A stretch of DNA of 64,000 bases. Origin: Sorghum bicolor. Taxonomy: Eukaryota; Streptophyta; Magnoliopsida; Poales; Poaceae. The notes under the pieces were generated by a model. The model was not told the origin of the DNA. It did no database searches and saw only the letters and a program-made list of their open reading frames with translations. How positions within the stretch are numbered: position 1 is the first letter of the stretch; each line of letters starts with the position of its first letter. Made by a program: the position numbers and the translations under genes. The stretch is taken from contig NC_012878.2 in assembly GCF_000003195.3 (NCBI RefSeq), positions 20,436,641 to 20,500,640 of the forward strand, written 5' to 3'. Shown in pieces: positions 42,048 through 55,849 of the stretch.

Positions 42048-45000
42048 ATGGCAGGTGATGATGCGAGGCCCACCAGTAACGTGACTAGGTCCACGCTGGA
42101 TGCGCGCGTGAAGGCTGGGCTCCTCCGCCCCATCATGGATGTCGGGTCGCCGGAGTGGTTCGCTCCCCCGGTGAGCGACAGGGAGCCAAACCCGCCTCCG
42201 GGCTATGTGGTTTGCTACCTGTCATTCTTGGACAGGGGGTTCGAAACTCCGGCCAGCCGTCTTATCCGGGCGATTCTGCATTACTATGAGGTGGAGCTGC
42301 ACGACCTCAACCCCAACTCGGTGATGTAGGCGGTCGTCTTCGCCACGGTGTGCGAGGGGTTCCTGGGGCTTCCCCCCCACTGGAACCTCTGGCTTCACCT
42401 CTTCAAGGCGGATATGTCTGCCCGCTACGAGGGAGGGGAGAAAATTCCCCTGCGGGTCGGTGGTTGCACGCTGCAGCTCCGCCAGGCGCGGTCCCACCAG
42501 TACATCTGGAGCGCCATGCCCTCGTCGAACCGGGGGTGGCAGAGCGGATGGTTCTACCTTCGGAACGACGGCGGGCTGCTCCCAGAGTACACCGGGAAGA
42601 TGGTGATCGAGAGCCCCCAGAAGTGGGCGTGGTGCGCCCCTGCGGAGGAGCAGAAGAGGCTCGCCCCTCTTCTTGCGGGGCTCGAGAAGCTGCGCGACAC
42701 CAGAGTCACCGCGGCCGTGGTGGCGATGGCGTTCCACAAGAGCAGCTTGCTCCCGCTGGCGCAGCGGCGGGCATTCATGTTCGGGATGACCCGGGATGTC
42801 CCCTGGGTCGGGACAAGGATGCTGGAGGCGCCGGTGTCGGCGTCTGACATAGCCGCCCGGGTATCTAAGACCACGCACCCGGACCTGAAGAACTCCCAGG
42901 TGGTGCCAATGCACCCTGAAAAGGGTTACATTTCTCTGGTAAGGCGCCGCCTTTGTTTTTGATTTTTGCGCTTGTTCCTTTTCCTCCCTGCCTTAATCCT
43001 GATTGCTGCTCGTTTTGCAGGGGATGGGGATTGTCAAGGACTCCCTGCCCCCTGTCCCTGAGGACAAGGAGCTCTGATCCAAGAATCGAGCCCAGAACGA
43101 GGAGTAGAAGAAAGCAAAAGAGGACAAGAAGGCGAAGAGCGCGAGGAAAGCGCAACGCTGCGAGATCTCCACCAAGAACCATCGCGAGGCCGAGAAGGTG
43201 GGGCTCCCTCCGCCCGACTCTCCCGAGACATCGGTCTCAGAGATAGAGGGCGGGGGAGACAACGCGCACTGGCTCGATGAGCTCAAGGCGGAGGAGGATG
43301 ACATGATCCCCCTGTTGGCGGGGGGACCGAGATCCCGGAGGGGTCGAAGGCCCATGGGGGGGCGGAGGCTCCCGAGGTGTCCCAAGCACCGGGGGGTGGG
43401 CGGACCGCCCCACATATAATCGTCGATGACGAAGACGACGGCGCTCCACGAGAGGGCTCTGTCCTCCCGGGTCCCCAGGAGGGGGAAAAGGCATCAGGGG
43501 GCAGATCCGAAGTGCCCCCACAACCGGTGGCGCCGGAGGGCCCAACTGAGCCCCGTCCAGCGTCCTCGGCGGAGGCAGGCGGCTCCATTGAGGCACCACG
43601 GTCCGAGACCACTGTCAAAGCTCCCGCGCCAACCGCTGGGGAGACGGGGGTCCATCTGACGGCCCCTGGCGCTTCGAGAGGCCCCCAGGGAGCTCCAAGC
43701 TCTCAGAAGAAGGCTGACCCTCGAGCAAGGTATGTTTTAGCTTTTTTTGATCTTTATTCTGATTTTTAGTTTTTCTCTTTCTTCTGACTCGTGTTATCTC
43801 CTCTTCAGCCGGAAGAACAAGGCGGCCTCAGTGGAGGTGGCTCCCTAAAGGCTGTGAAGAGGGGGGCGCAGTAGACCCCTGGATTGGCGAGGCCCAAGTC
43901 GCCACCCCCCCTGAGCCATGAAGAGGGGGAGCTCCCCCATGACGAAGGGGGGTAGGGGACTGGGCGGAAGACGCCGGATCCGCCGATGAAGGAGGTGGGG
44001 ACGCCGAGGACCCAAGAGCCAGAAGAGACGGTCCTAGCCCTCGGGGCTATTCCCCCTTCTGGGGATGCTAGCCAGGGGGGCCATGATCGTCAGGTATAAG
44101 AGGGCCGAGCCGAGGGGACTCTTAGCGTGGTGGCCCCTGTGAGGCCCCACACGAAGGGGCCGGCCCGACCTGAGGCTCCTGCAAGGGAGGGGGGTGGGAG
44201 AATGGCCTGGGGCCAGGACCCCGTGATCTGGCCCAACCCTAACAACCGAGAGGGGAGGGCCAGATTCATGTTAGACGACCCGTCAGAGGCCTATCTCTGT
44301 CGGGGTCTTGAGGAATGTGGGCGCACGAGCGTCGAGGCGCTCAACCGAGCGTCCGAGCTCGTGAGCCCTGATATGTTCAAGCTCGCCCAGGTACGATCTC
44401 TGTCCCCCTGTCGGTGAGGTGTTTTGCGTCTTTGGGTTAATTCTTTGCTTAATACTTGAATTGCAGGCACTCCAAGCCGCTTCCCTAGAGAAGTCGACGT
44501 TCCTTCGTGGGGAGCGGGACGCCTGGGCGGCCTGTGATGATGAGAAGGCTGCACGGGAGGCGGCCGAGGGGGAACTCGCAAAAGAATGCGAGATCTCTGC
44601 CGAGCTTCGGCAGTTGTGCTCGGCCCTTGCGACTGAGGCTCGGGAGGCCCGAGAAAAGGTTGCTCCCTAGAGAAGAGGGTCAGCGACCTTACCCAGGAGT
44701 CCCAAGAGCAGAGGGCGACCGCTGAGGGGTATAAGGGTGAGGTTGCTCGGCTAGAAGCTCTGCTCGCCGAGAAGGACCTTGCCCTGAACCAAGCCTAGGC
44801 CGACCTCTCCGCAGCTCAGAGCGAGGTGGTCCGTTGGCACCGGAGCTCGGCGGAGAATGAGAAGCGAGCCGAAGGTAAGGACTGAATCTTTTACCTTAGC
44901 TCTTTTTATATTTGGATTGGTTTTCCTGACCTTGGTCTTTTCGATCTATTTTCAACAGAGGTGGAGAAGAAGATGGCTGAGACGGTCTCTGCCACCGACG

Positions 45001-45380
45001 CCTTGCAGAAGTCTCTCAACACCGAGGTCGCGGACCGCTCGGCTCAGGAAGCCGTGGTCACCTCGGCGTGCGAGGGGCTCGGGGTGTCGGCGGGCCTGTT
45101 GGGGTCGTCGCTGTGGAGTCGGATCGAAGTTCTCTACTCCCGGGCCGGGGAGAGGATGAGGGAGGCACTCCATGCTGGGGTGAGGAAGGCCCTGGCGGTG
45201 GTGAGCTCTCACTACGTCGGTATTGATTTGCCGGCGGTCAGTGAGGGCTATGTCCTCCCTGATGACGAGGTGGAGGCCCAGGGGGAGCTGTAGAAGGTTG
45301 AAGACGCCGCGGATGCCCCGAGAGATGCCCTGGCCGCCTTCTTCGACGCTGAGGTGGAGCTTCCCCCCCTCGGCGCGTAG
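42048..45380 (+). pseudogene. E6 convergent extra gene (aORF), multi-exon, broken
   Basis: Homologue of the E5 gene. Exon 1 42048-42938 (891 nt; PF04195-type region with PPPGYVVCYLSFLDRGF, AILHYYEVELHDLNPNS, WFYLRNDGG). Likely further exons by GT-AG borders: 43021-43729, 43809-44390, 44467-44874, 44959-45380. The third part is coiled-coil-like (SLEKSTFLRGERDAW). Stops: TAG 42326-42328 in exon 1, TGA and TAG early in exon 2, and several later, including TAG near 45292. The conserved intron positions support splicing as a real family trait. This copy should not give a full product. Confidence 0.8.
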
Positions 45381-46005
45381 GGGCCTAGGCCAGCAGGGCA
45401 ATAAGGCCCTTTAGTTAGTTTTTTCTTTTTGTAAACATCGAAGGCCAGTGGGCCTTGTTTTCTGTATAAAACATTGATGTTGAGAATGTTTATATGTTGT
45501 TTCTTTTAAGATTTTCTTTGTATCCTTTATTATCTTTTTCCCTATGTCGACCCGACCTCGGCAGCGTGGGGTCAGGTGAGCTACTTAGGGTCTGTGCTAG
45601 TCAGAGCGTTCGAGCCTAAGTCCTTTCCTCTTCCTTAGTAATTTTTAGAAGTCTGGATTCGTCCCCCGATCCTACGGAGTGAGCGGAGGTCGTCCTTGCC
45701 CGTGGGCGTGGATCTTTCCTCGAGCTCACACCTTGCTAAGATTTAGGGGATGGATTCTGCAGCCTCTTAATTTCCTTTAGGAAACCAAAGAAAGGACTTG
45801 GGTCGGGGTGCTTTGACTTGCACGAAAAAAGGAGGAAAGAAAATTTTGGAGTTGCCACAGGGGGTTCCCCCCGTGTAGCCCCCAAGGGAGGCTCGGACTC
45901 TGCAAGGCAGATCCAAGGCTTACTCTCAAAAGAGAAACAACCATATAATTTGAACTTTCATTTATTCTTTCGAGGTGATGAACAAATGGATATCTTTAAA
46001 AAATT
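45381..46005. other. E6 gap between extra gene and pol ends
   Basis: AT-rich in the first 150 bp (3' end of the extra gene), then mixed sequence; nothing coding recognised. Confidence 0.5.
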
Positions 46006-49000
46006 CTAAGGGTAGAAGCGACGTAGTTGTTCTATGTTCCACGCGTTCTTGAAGACCTCCCCTGCTTCGTTGGCGAGCTTGTAAGTGCCGGGTCGGAGGA
46101 GTTCGTTGATGACGAAGGGTCCTTCCCAGGGGGGTGTGAGCTTGTGATGACCCTTGTTGCTTTGTCGGAGCCTCAGCACTAAGTCACCGACATGAAAGGC
46201 TCGGCCTCGGACTCGTCGCGCGTGGTATCGGCGGAGGGCCTGCTGGTACATGGCAGAGTGTAGGAGGGCTACGTCTCTGGCTTCATCCAGCTGGTCCAGT
46301 GCGTCTTCTTGGAACGTCTTGTAGCTATTTTCGTCGTAGGCTTGTACCGTTGGAGACCCGTACTCTAGATCCGTTGGGAGGACGGCTTCCGACCCATAGA
46401 CCATGAAGAACGAGGTGAAGCCTGTGGCTCGGCTTCGGGAAGTCCTTAGACTCCAAATCACGGCCGACAACTCTTTGAGCCACCTTTTCCCGAACTTGTT
46501 CAACCGGTTGAAGATTCTAGGCTTCAGACCCTGGAGGATCATGCCATTGGCACGCTCCACCTGACTGTTGGTCTTTGGGTGAGCAACCGCTGCCCAGTCC
46601 ACACGTATGTGGTGTCTGTCGCAGAATTCCAGAAACTTCCGCTCGGGGAACTGTGTGCCGTTGTCAGTGATTATGGAGTTGGGGACTCCAAATCGGTGGA
46701 TGATATCCGTAAAGAACAGCACTGCTTGTTCGGCCTTGATCCTTGTGATCGGTCGGACCTCAATCCACTTGGAGAACTTGTCAATTGCGACAAGCAAGTG
46801 GGTGAAGCCCCTGGGCGCCTTTTGCAGAGGCCCGACGAGGTCGAGGCTCCAGATAGCAAAGGTCCAGGTGATGGGGATCGTCTACAGAGCCTGAGCTGGG
46901 AGATGAATCTGCCGAGCGTAGAACTGGCATCCCTCATAGGTCCGCACAATCTCCGTGGCATCGGCCAGGGCAGTGGGCCAGTAGAAGCCTTGTCGAAAGG
47001 CATTTCCTACTAGCGTTCGAGGCGCGACGTGGTGGCCACAAGCCCCCGAGTGTATGTCCTCTAGGAGCTTGATTCCCTTCTGACGGGGGATGCAGCGCAT
47101 AAGAATGCCCGAGGGGCTGCGCTTGTACTTCTCTCCGTCGAGGAGGAGAAAAGTCTTAGCGTGGCGAGCCACACGTCGTGCCGCAGCCTGGTCTGGGGGC
47201 AAAGTGCCGTCGACGAGACGTTGTAGCAAGGGGTAGCGCCAATCTGGTGAGTCGTCTGGTGCAGGGGATTCGGACTCGATGTCCATGGCCTCATGCTCCC
47301 GAGCCGCGGAGACCTTGGGGTCGGGGCCTAAGTCACCTAGGGGTTGATCCGAGCCCCCGTCGTCTTTGTAGTCGACGGAAGGTTTATAGAGGTCGCTGAC
47401 AAAGACATCCGGGGGGATCGTGGCCCGCTCGGATGCCATTTTGGCGAGCGCATCAATGGCCTCATTGTATTTCCTTAACATGTGGTTAAGCTCGAGGCCG
47501 TCGAATTTTTCCTCCAGGCACCGAACTGTTTTGCAGTATGCGTCCATCTTGGGGTCGTGGCAGCTGGACTCTTTCGTGACTTGGTCGATGATGAGTCTGG
47601 AGGCGCCTCGGACGTCAAGCCACTTGATCCCAAGCTCGATCGTGATATGGAGACCATTGACAAGGGCCTCGTACTCCGCCGTGTTGTTTGAGGCAGGGAA
47701 GTGGAGTCGGCTTGCATATCGCATCCTTACCCCGAGGGGCGAGATGAAGACGAAGCCAGCGCTGGCCCCAGTTTTCATCAAGGACCCGTCGAAGTACAAG
47801 GTCCAGCACTCGTGCTGGATCTGGGGTGGAGGGAGTTGGGTTCCCGTCCACTCAGCTACAAAATCCGCCAGAACTTGGCATTTTATAGCTTTTCGAGGCT
47901 CGTAGGTGATCCCGTCACCCATAAGCTCTATTGCCCACTTAGCAATTCTACCATTAGCCTCTCGGTTTTGAATCACCTCTCCCAGGGGAAAGATGATACT
48001 ACCGAGACTGGGTGAGACTCAAAGTAATGGCGTAGTTTGCGTCGTGCTAAGACTATCGCGTAGAATAGTTTTTGGATTTGGGGGTATCAGGTCTTTGTGT
48101 TGGATAGTACCTCACTAACAAAGTACACCAGCCTTTGGGCCGATAGGGCGTGCCCTTCTTCCTTCCTTTCGACCACGATAGCTGCACTGGCCACCTGATC
48201 GATGGCTGCAACATAAAGGAGCAGTGGTTCCCCCTCGGTGGGAGGTACCAAGATGGGAGGGTTAGTGAGCAGAGCCTTGAGCTTGTCAAGGGCTTCCTGG
48301 GCCTCGGGGGTCCAGGAAAAGTGCTTGGATTTTCTATGTAACCTATACAGAGGTAGTCCTTTCTCCCCACGACGGGAGATGAAATGACTGAGGGAAGCTA
48401 GGCACCCCATGACTCTTTGTACTCCCTTTAGGTTACGAATTGGGCCCATATTCGCGATGGCCGAGACCTTTTCAGGATTGACCTCGATCCCTCGCTCAGA
48501 CACAATGAACCCAAGGAACATGCCTCGGGGGACCCCGAAAACGCATTTTTCAGGGTTGAGTCTGATCCCTTTTGCCCTGAGGCATCGGAATGTTTCATCC
48601 AAGTCAGCCACCAGGCCGCTTGCCTTCCTGAATTTGACAACAATGTCGTCTACGTAAGCCTCTACCGTTTTGCCTATGAGGTCCCCGAAGACCTAGAGCA
48701 TACATCGCTGGTATGTAGCCCCCGCGTTCTTAAGGCCGAAAGGCATGGTTACGTAGCAAAACATTCCAAAAGGGGTGATGAATGAAGTCACGAGCTGGTC
48801 GGACTCTTTCATTTTGATTTGGTGGTAACCGGAATAAGCATCAATAAAAGATAAAATTTCACATCCTGCGGTGGAGTCAACTATTTGATCGATATGAGGT
48901 AATGGAAAGGGATTCTTAGGACATGCTTTATTTAAACTAGTATAGTCTACACACATCCTCCACTTCCCATTTTTCTTTTTGACTAGTACAAGGTTAGCTA

Positions 49001-49238
49001 ACCACTCGGTATGAAATACCTCCTTGATGAATCCGGCCGCCAGCAACTTGTGGATCTCCTCCCCGATGGCCCGGCGCTTCTCCTCGTCGAATCGGCATAG
49101 GCGCTGCTTCACAGGCTTGGAGCCGGCTTGGATGTCCAAGGAGTGCTCGGCGACTTCCCTCGGTATGCTAGGCATGTCCGAGGGACTCCACCCGAATATG
49201 TCAGCATTCGTGCGGAGAAAGTCAATGAGCATTGCTTC
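46006..49238 (-). pseudogene. E6 pol: RT, RNase H, aRNH, integrase remnants
   Basis: Read on minus: RT 49238-48087 (CVDYTSLNKACPKNPF, SGYHQIKM, catalytic YVDDIVVK), a frameshifted zone 48087-47976, second RNase H within 47976-47000 (LYFDGSLMKTGA, AEYEALVNG, AIDALAKM), integrase zinc region (H..H..YEGCQF) and core 46881-46006 (TDNGTQFP, NSQVERANG). TAG codons at 48693-48695 and 46882-46884 sit where E5 has Gln. At least two frameshifts occur near 48090 and 47980. Confidence 0.9.
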
Positions 49239-52200
49239 CTATTTGGGGTCGAGGCTCGAGCTGATCCTCAACGCCCTACCTTCAGAGGTCCCGGGGTCGA
49301 GGAAGACGAGCTTGGTCTCCTCCGCCGGCTCAAAGCTTCCGGCGTGACGCTTGGGGTCGGGGATGTCCTGCTCACCGTCGCCGAGGCTGGTGAGGATAGA
49401 CAGAGACTCAGCTAGAGCCTCAGCCTGCTCGATGCACTCGACGTCGCACTGGTAGGCGTGTTGTCTGGTCATGCTGACGGTGATGATGCCGTTTGGTCCC
49501 GGCATTTTGAGCTTGATGTAGGTGTAGTTGGGGACGAACATGAACTTGGCGTAGCATGGTCGCCCTAGGATTGCGTGGTAGGTTCTTGGGAACCCGACCA
49601 CGTCGAATGTAAGGACCTCCCATCTGAAGTTGTCGGGGGTCCCGAAGCAGACGGGCAGATCGATCTGCCTGAGAGGATGGGCACGATGTCCCGGCACAAC
49701 TCCGTGGAATGGCAATGCATCATTCCTCAGCCGAGACTTGCTGATCCCCATAAGGGCCAAAGTCTCGGCGTAAAGAATGTTGAGGCCGCTGCCTCCGTCC
49801 ATCAACACCTTCGAGAGACGAGTCTCAGCGATGATGGGGTCGACGATCAACGGATAACTCCTGGGGTGGGGATCCGATCTGGGTGATCCTGCCGATCGAA
49901 TGTGATCGCGCTCTCGGACCATTTGAGGTACGAGAGCGCGGCTGTGCTGACTGCGCAAACTTCCCAGAGTTCACACTTCCTCTAACTCGCGGTGGGGCGA
50001 GCCGTACGTCCCCCAAAGATGAAGAGGAAGTTTTTGACCTTGGGGAAGCCTTCTCCCTGAGGGTCGTCATCCTTGGGGGGCTCTTCAGCGCCCTCCTTGA
50101 CTATCATGTCGGTGTAATACCGATGTAGGACAGTGCACTCCTCGAGAGTGTGCTTGGTTGGGCCCCTACGATAGGGGCATGGCTTCTTCAACATTTCGTC
50201 GAAGAGACCAGGGCCAGCGGGAGCCCGCTTGGGGTTCTTGCGATCTGGAACGGCGACTAGTTTGTCGTCCGACTAACCCTGCTTCCCCTTGCGACCCTTC
50301 TTCTTCTTTTTTGGGTCGTGAGAGCCCGAAGCCTCGGTGGCCTCGGCCTTTTGTTTCCCCTTGGCCGCGCCATCAGAGAAAATGGCACCAACTGCCTCTT
50401 CGCCTGAGGCAAAGTTGGTAGCGATGTCGAGCAGCTGGCTGGTGCTCATGGGGGTCTTCCGATCGAGCTCATGTACCAGCTCCTTGCAGGTGGTACCGAC
50501 GATGAAGGCTCTGATGACGTCGGAGTCTGTGATGTTGGGGAGCTCGGTGCACTGCTTCGAGAATCACCTGATGAAGTATCGGAGGGACTCATCGGGCTTC
50601 TGACGGCAGCTCCTGAGGTCCCAGGACTTCCCAGGGCGCACGTATATGCCTTGAAATTCCCGACGAAGATCTTGCCTAGTCGTGGATCATGCGCTCAGGA
50701 AGGTGCTCGAGCTATGCTCTGGCCGTATCGGCCAGGTGGAGTGGCAGGTTGCGGATGATGAGCAAGTCATCGTCCGCCCCGCCCAGCTGACATGCTAGGC
50801 GGTAGTCCGCTAGCCAGAGCTCAGGGTTGGTTTCCCCCGAGTACTTGGTGAGGTTAGCGGGCTATCGGAATCGTGCCAGGAATTTGGCCCTACGGATGGC
50901 CTCGCTGAAGACGCGGGAGCCCGGAGGCTCCGGCGACGTGCTGCGGTCGTGGTCGGGGTCATACCTCCCACCTCAGCGCGGTCGATAGCGCCGAGACTCA
51001 ACTTCGTCCCTGTCATGCCGTCTGGCCTCGAGGTTGGCCCGGGCGTCCATGTTGGTCCCGACACGCTCATGGACAGATGGGGCCTTGTTGCCCCTTACGG
51101 GTTAGGGGCGGCGGTCCCTACACCGTTGGTGCCCTGTTAGGAGGGGGCTGATCCCCTTGGCGCCTCGTTCCTTGGGACCGTGACGCAGAACTTTCTACGT
51201 TCTGCACTACAGCTTGCTCCAGGAGGCCACATAGCCCCTGGCGCACCCTTCTCCCCTCAGGAGTCGATGGCTCGGGCATCGCTCTGAGGAGGAGTGCGGC
51301 AGCCATCACGTTCTGGCTGGCCGTGCTGAAGACTGGGGGTTGTCACCCCCTTCGTCCTCGATGATGCGGCAGTTGACGTCCCGGGCATGGCGTCTAGCCT
51401 CGCCCCCGTCCCTGCGGCCGGACTAGTCTTGGACCAGGGTCTCGCGTAGTTGGCGGAGGCGTACGCGCTCTTCTTCGAGCCTGGCCTCCAGCTCGTTGAG
51501 CTGCTCGAGGTCAGGGCGCTGTTGTCCTGCGGGGGTTGATGCTGCCCCGCGTGCTCCAGGATGGGTCCCGGGAGTTGTGTTGGGAACCAGAGTGGCGTTC
51601 CCCTGCCTAGAGGGTCCTGCACACCCTTGAGCGTTGGGGGCGCTCCTCCGACCTCGAGGTTGGAACACTCTCGTGACAGATCGTAGCCGCTGTCGTCGGA
51701 GTCGGAGTAGCCGAGGCTGTAGTTGCTGGCCTCCAGAAAGCGCATGAAAGTTTCTGGATCACCACAACCGGAAAAGTCAGCGCCGGCCCATTCATCGTCG
51801 CCTGAGGTGGGATCCTCAGGGTATGACGAAACGGGCGGTGTAGCGATAAGGTCTAGTGTAGACCTCAGGTGGTTCCCTAGAAGATCCGCGTACACACTTA
51901 ATGAAGTGCTCGCGGAAGAGGCGTAAGTGGCGGCTGTGCTCCTAAGTCCCAGAGGGAGCTCGGGAGGCGCCGCTGTCTTTCGTCCATCCATGGATGGAGG
52001 GCGACAAGAAGTCGAGGCTCCCTGGTCCCTCTTCTGAGGAGGGGGCGGGATCCGTGCTTTATCCTTTGATCGGGGCGGAACAGGAGGTCGCGAAGATCCC
52101 CTATTGGTCCATGGAGTGGAGCTTGATGCTCCGTGGGCCCTTCCTCTAGCGCCTGTCGGGCTAGAAGAATGGGTGATCTGGTGAGGAATATGCGGGGGGA

Positions 52201-52311
52201 GGGCCGGACGGACCCTTGCCTCGGTGGTAGGATCAGAGATCCTTGACGTCTGACGCCCCCGCGGGGCACCCCCTGCATGGTGCCCCGAGCGCCTCCCGCG
52301 CACTAGCTGTG
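49239..52311 (-). pseudogene. E6 gag-protease remnants
   Basis: Minus-strand pieces: protease 49958-49239 (VLMDGGSGLN, HAILGRPCY) ending in TAG 49239-49241 at the same LDPK position as E5; a Cys/His-type cluster near 50194-49982 (CPYRRGPTKHTLEEC); capsid core in several frames 51070-50300; N-terminal Ser/Pro-rich gag 52311-51257. Broken by frameshifts and cut by the E7 LTR. Confidence 0.85.
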
Positions 52312-54505
52312 GTGGGTGTAACACCCAAGGTGTTAAGCATGCACTTAATCTCATAAACCAACCACAAGCATTCTCATCAAGCATAGCATCACATGAGCAT
52401 GTCATTCATTCAAGTGTGATTTTTTGTGCTTTATTTTATGTGAATTAAATATGGTAAAAATATTATGCTTCTTTCTAAAATTCTTCAAATGCCCAAATTA
52501 GGTTGAAATATGTGTTAGGGGATTTAAGAGTAATTTTGTGATATTTTTGGAGCTATAGAAAATGAGAAATGGAATTTATACAAAAATCCCTAAAATGAAT
52601 TTATTAAAAACCTAGAACAAGTTTTAATTTGTGATTCAAATTCTATTTGGAATTTGGCTTTCCTTATTAAAACAAATTTGTAGGGAATTTTGTAGGGAAC
52701 AATTCTTCTTTTTACTCCAACCCCTAAAAAGATTTGTAAAAGCTTCAAAAGTCACATTTAAGCTTTTTGGGAAAATAATTTCAAAAAAAAGGGGGCAGGC
52801 GCTGCTGGGCCGACCCGCCTCCCTTTCGGCCCAGCCAGACAGCGCGGCCCGGTTTCCCCTCCCTCTCTCCCGCGCGCGGACGCCCGCCTTCGTCCACCCG
52901 ACGCCGGCCACATGGCGGCCGTACGTCGGCGTCGTGGACGCGCCGCGGCCGACCGGCCTTATCCCGGTCGGGACGCCGCCCCGCGCCCCCAGGCCACTCC
53001 ATTCTGTCCCCTCCCCGCTCCCCTCTCCTTCCTCCGCTCGCGAGCGCAACAGCCGTAGCAGCTCCGCCGCAGCGCCATCGCCAGAGAGCTCCGCCGGCCA
53101 CACCAGTGACCTATCCTCGGCGCCAAAACCACCGCTGCACTCGTCTTCGCCGCGGTAAGCCTCTGCGCATGCTCTACCGAGGTGAGAGACCGCCGCGAGC
53201 CCTGAATCGCTCGCCGGAGTTTCCCCGACCTCATCAGAGTGCTCAACTGCGTCGCAACTTACTCGTTTTTGCCTCATATCGCTTGCTTTCGAGCGCGTTA
53301 GGTTCGTAGCACGGTGAGGAAGCTCGGACGAGTACCCGCGCGCGTTCTACCGCACCGGAGCGGCCTGGCCACGGCGAGCAGCGCCGCCGTGCTGCCATGC
53401 ATGCTCGTGAGGGTGCTCCGGTCATCTTACGGCCGATCCAAGGGTACCCTTGGGTGCGCCTCGCTGCGGGGAGAACGTTAGTGCTCGCCCCGTGGCCGGA
53501 GACCTCGCCGTCGGCGAGAGCCGCCCGGCCGAAGTCGGCCGGAGTGCGGCGTGGCTAACCCGTAGGGCCACGACCCCTGGGTCCCGCCTATCAGCGCCTT
53601 TGCGGGTGTGGATCAGGGTGGATCTAGTGTTTTTCGTCGGTTTTTCTTTAAAAAAAGGGTTTTCAGAATTTGTTTAAATCTTGTATATTTCATAACTTGA
53701 GTTCTACAGCTCCGAAATTGATGAAATAAATTTTGATGAACTCTATAATTCAAGATCTATAGTTTGGTGTGGTTGCATGTCATGTTTGAACAACTTTCCT
53801 GTACAAATATAATTAACCCATGTTTTTGCTGAAAATTGGAAAATGCACAGTAATTAAAATATAGCTCAGAAAAATATGATAACACATTATTTGCTGTATA
53901 AATTAATTTAGGGTGATTTAAATGCTTGCATGGTAGTGGTTTATAATTTTTAATAAATAATTGGATCATGCAATTAATCTAGAAATTTTTGTGGGTGTTT
54001 CTTATGATAACAAGTAATTTATAAACACTTGGTCCACTGTAGGGTATTTATACTTGCTTATCTGGATTAATCTTGTGATTTTTGTAGCCCAAAATAAATG
54101 TCCAAATATTATGAGAAATTTATGGTAGACTTTATGGTTGACTGGTGATCTGCTATAATTTTTGTGGAATTTATTGATAAACAGAAATATATGCTACTTT
54201 TGTAGACCTAAAAGTGGATAAAATAAATTATGAATTGTAATACATAGATTAAATAAAGTAAGAGGATGTTTGGTGTATCTTTGAAGCATCATGTGAGCTT
54301 GCTGGTTAACCATGAAGACAACTTGTAGAAGAGAATGTAATAGATGTTTAGTTCGATTACATGTTCTTGGATGATGTTGACTACCTTGTAAAAATAACCA
54401 CTTATACCATCTATGCATCATGTCATGGTCATCTGGTATCCACTTGTATAAGCATTGCACCCGGGCATCTCACACTCCACTCATGAGCACACATGCATCA
54501 TACAG

Positions 54506-54633
54506 GCTCGCAGGAGAACGAGGTGGGACCCGAGGAGCAGGAACCTCTAGGAGGACCAGAGCCCGGAGAAGAACTGCAGGAGTGCCCAGACCACAAACCG
54601 AGCACGTTTGAGAAAGGCAAGCCCCGGATCATT
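54506..54633 (+). other. LTR peptide block 1 of E7 (GKPR motif)
   Basis: After an acceptor-like CATACAG, phase 2, an acidic stretch (PEEQEPLGGPEPGEE) and CPDHKPSTF..GKPR. Ends at the place where E2 has GTAAG; here the site reads CTAAG. Closely parallel to 5614-5765 of E2. Confidence 0.5.
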
Positions 54634-55609
54634 CTAAGTCTCCCTATTCTCACTAACATAAATGATATATTATGCTTGTTCTACTATGACTGCATTTAAG
54701 TGATAGGAATTGCTTGATACCACTGATGCATAGGTACTCCTTGATATTACCACTTGTTTATCTACCTTGTCCTATGTAGATAGGCACGGAGTCCATGCTT
54801 AGTTTGCTTAGTCCGGTAGAAGTCGGGTGATTTCCTGTCACCTGCAAGATATAGGTGGACACCTGTTTGATTAGCTGTAATTGCTATGGGGAAAAGTAAT
54901 CAAGTGTGGAAAGGAATTTGAGACCGGGCAGGGTCTTACAGTGGGGTGGACCATAGTGCCCCTGACGGCCCTCTTGTCATGTTGAACGCATGCCCCACAC
55001 TTAGCTGGAAGGATAAGTCATTCCGACCGCGAAGCCTGAACACTATCCGGGCCGGGAGTCGAGCCGCCATGCGCTGTATTGGTGATGGTTGAGGACAACG
55101 ACGAGGGCGCGGCGCGCAACCTTGGTATACCTTGGATACCTCGGTCGTCGGAATGGTCCTCGGGTACTGGCGGTGCCTGCCGAACCCACGAATTGGTCCT
55201 AGATAGTGTAACAGTGTGATCTGTAGCTCACTTGATCAGTGAGTGTGGTTTGTGTGGGGAATAACAAGCCAGCTGGTTAGAAATCGATTCGAATCGCCAT
55301 CACTCCTGGATAGTGAGCACTTGACATGAGCTTCGTTCTCGTAGTAAGGATCGTGGAACACTTGGGTTATGATGATAAATGAATTAAGAATGCTATGATG
55401 AGGTACCTTCATATTACTACACTTGCTTGTAATAGTACAGGTGCAAACCTAAATAATAGGTATTGATATTATCAAACTTGAGCAAATTAAAAGAGGAATG
55501 GTCTCTAGGCTACGTTTAGTGGAATAATGCTTTTATGCTAAAAGTCTCAGCTACCCCACCATACAGCCTTCATGATCCTTGAAGAGTCTTTATTTTTGGT
55601 TTATGACGG

Positions 55610-55667
55610 GTAAGTCTAGCTGAATACATTCTCGTACTCAGGGTTCTATTCCCATGTTGTTTTGCAG
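55610..55667 (+). other. Conserved GTAAGT-hairpin-TTGCAG element (E7 LTR)
   Basis: GTAAGTCTAGC, stem TGAATAC (55621-55627) / GTACTCA (55634-55640) with one A-C mismatch, loop of six, then TTTTGCAG. The 20 bases upstream (TTTATTTTTGGTTTATGACG) are almost the same in E2. Confidence 0.6.
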
Positions 55668-55849
55668 ATGGTCAAATGTACTATGGTTATTGCATCCTCT
55701 GCTTGTACCCAGCCTTGGGCGATGACTCGACCAAGGGCGATGGTCAATCTACCTCATCTTTTGCTTTTGTGGGAATGACCAAACTATGGCACCGTATCAG
55801 ACTAAATGTGTGCGTGTTATTTTCAAACTATGAAGCTTCCACTACTTAA
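55668..55849 (+). other. LTR peptide block 2 of E7 (YYGYC motif)
   Basis: Directly after TTTTGCAG, phase 2, a 59-residue frame with YYGYCILC and an acidic patch (GDDSTKGDG) to TAA at 55847-55849. E2 has HGYCAHC at the same position. Confidence 0.45.

Larger units (their letters stand above)
39695..52316 (-). mobile_element. E6: decayed Tat-type element, split by E7
   Basis: Coded on minus with 3' LTR 39695-40679, a plus-strand extra gene, and gag-pol remnants up to 52311, where the E7 LTR interrupts gag (GTGGG at 52312-52316 is the candidate target copy). The 5' LTR and PBS must lie beyond E7, outside the window. Same organisation as E5 but a different family, with many stops. Confidence 0.88.

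Noticed and set aside
42222..42914. A 230-codon minus-strand frame across E6 exon 1
   Set aside because: Shadow of the plus-strand PF04195-type exon in GC-rich DNA; no homology of its own.
52312..52405. N-terminal extension of E6 gag beyond 52311
   Set aside because: Those codons lie in the inserted E7 LTR and its target copy.
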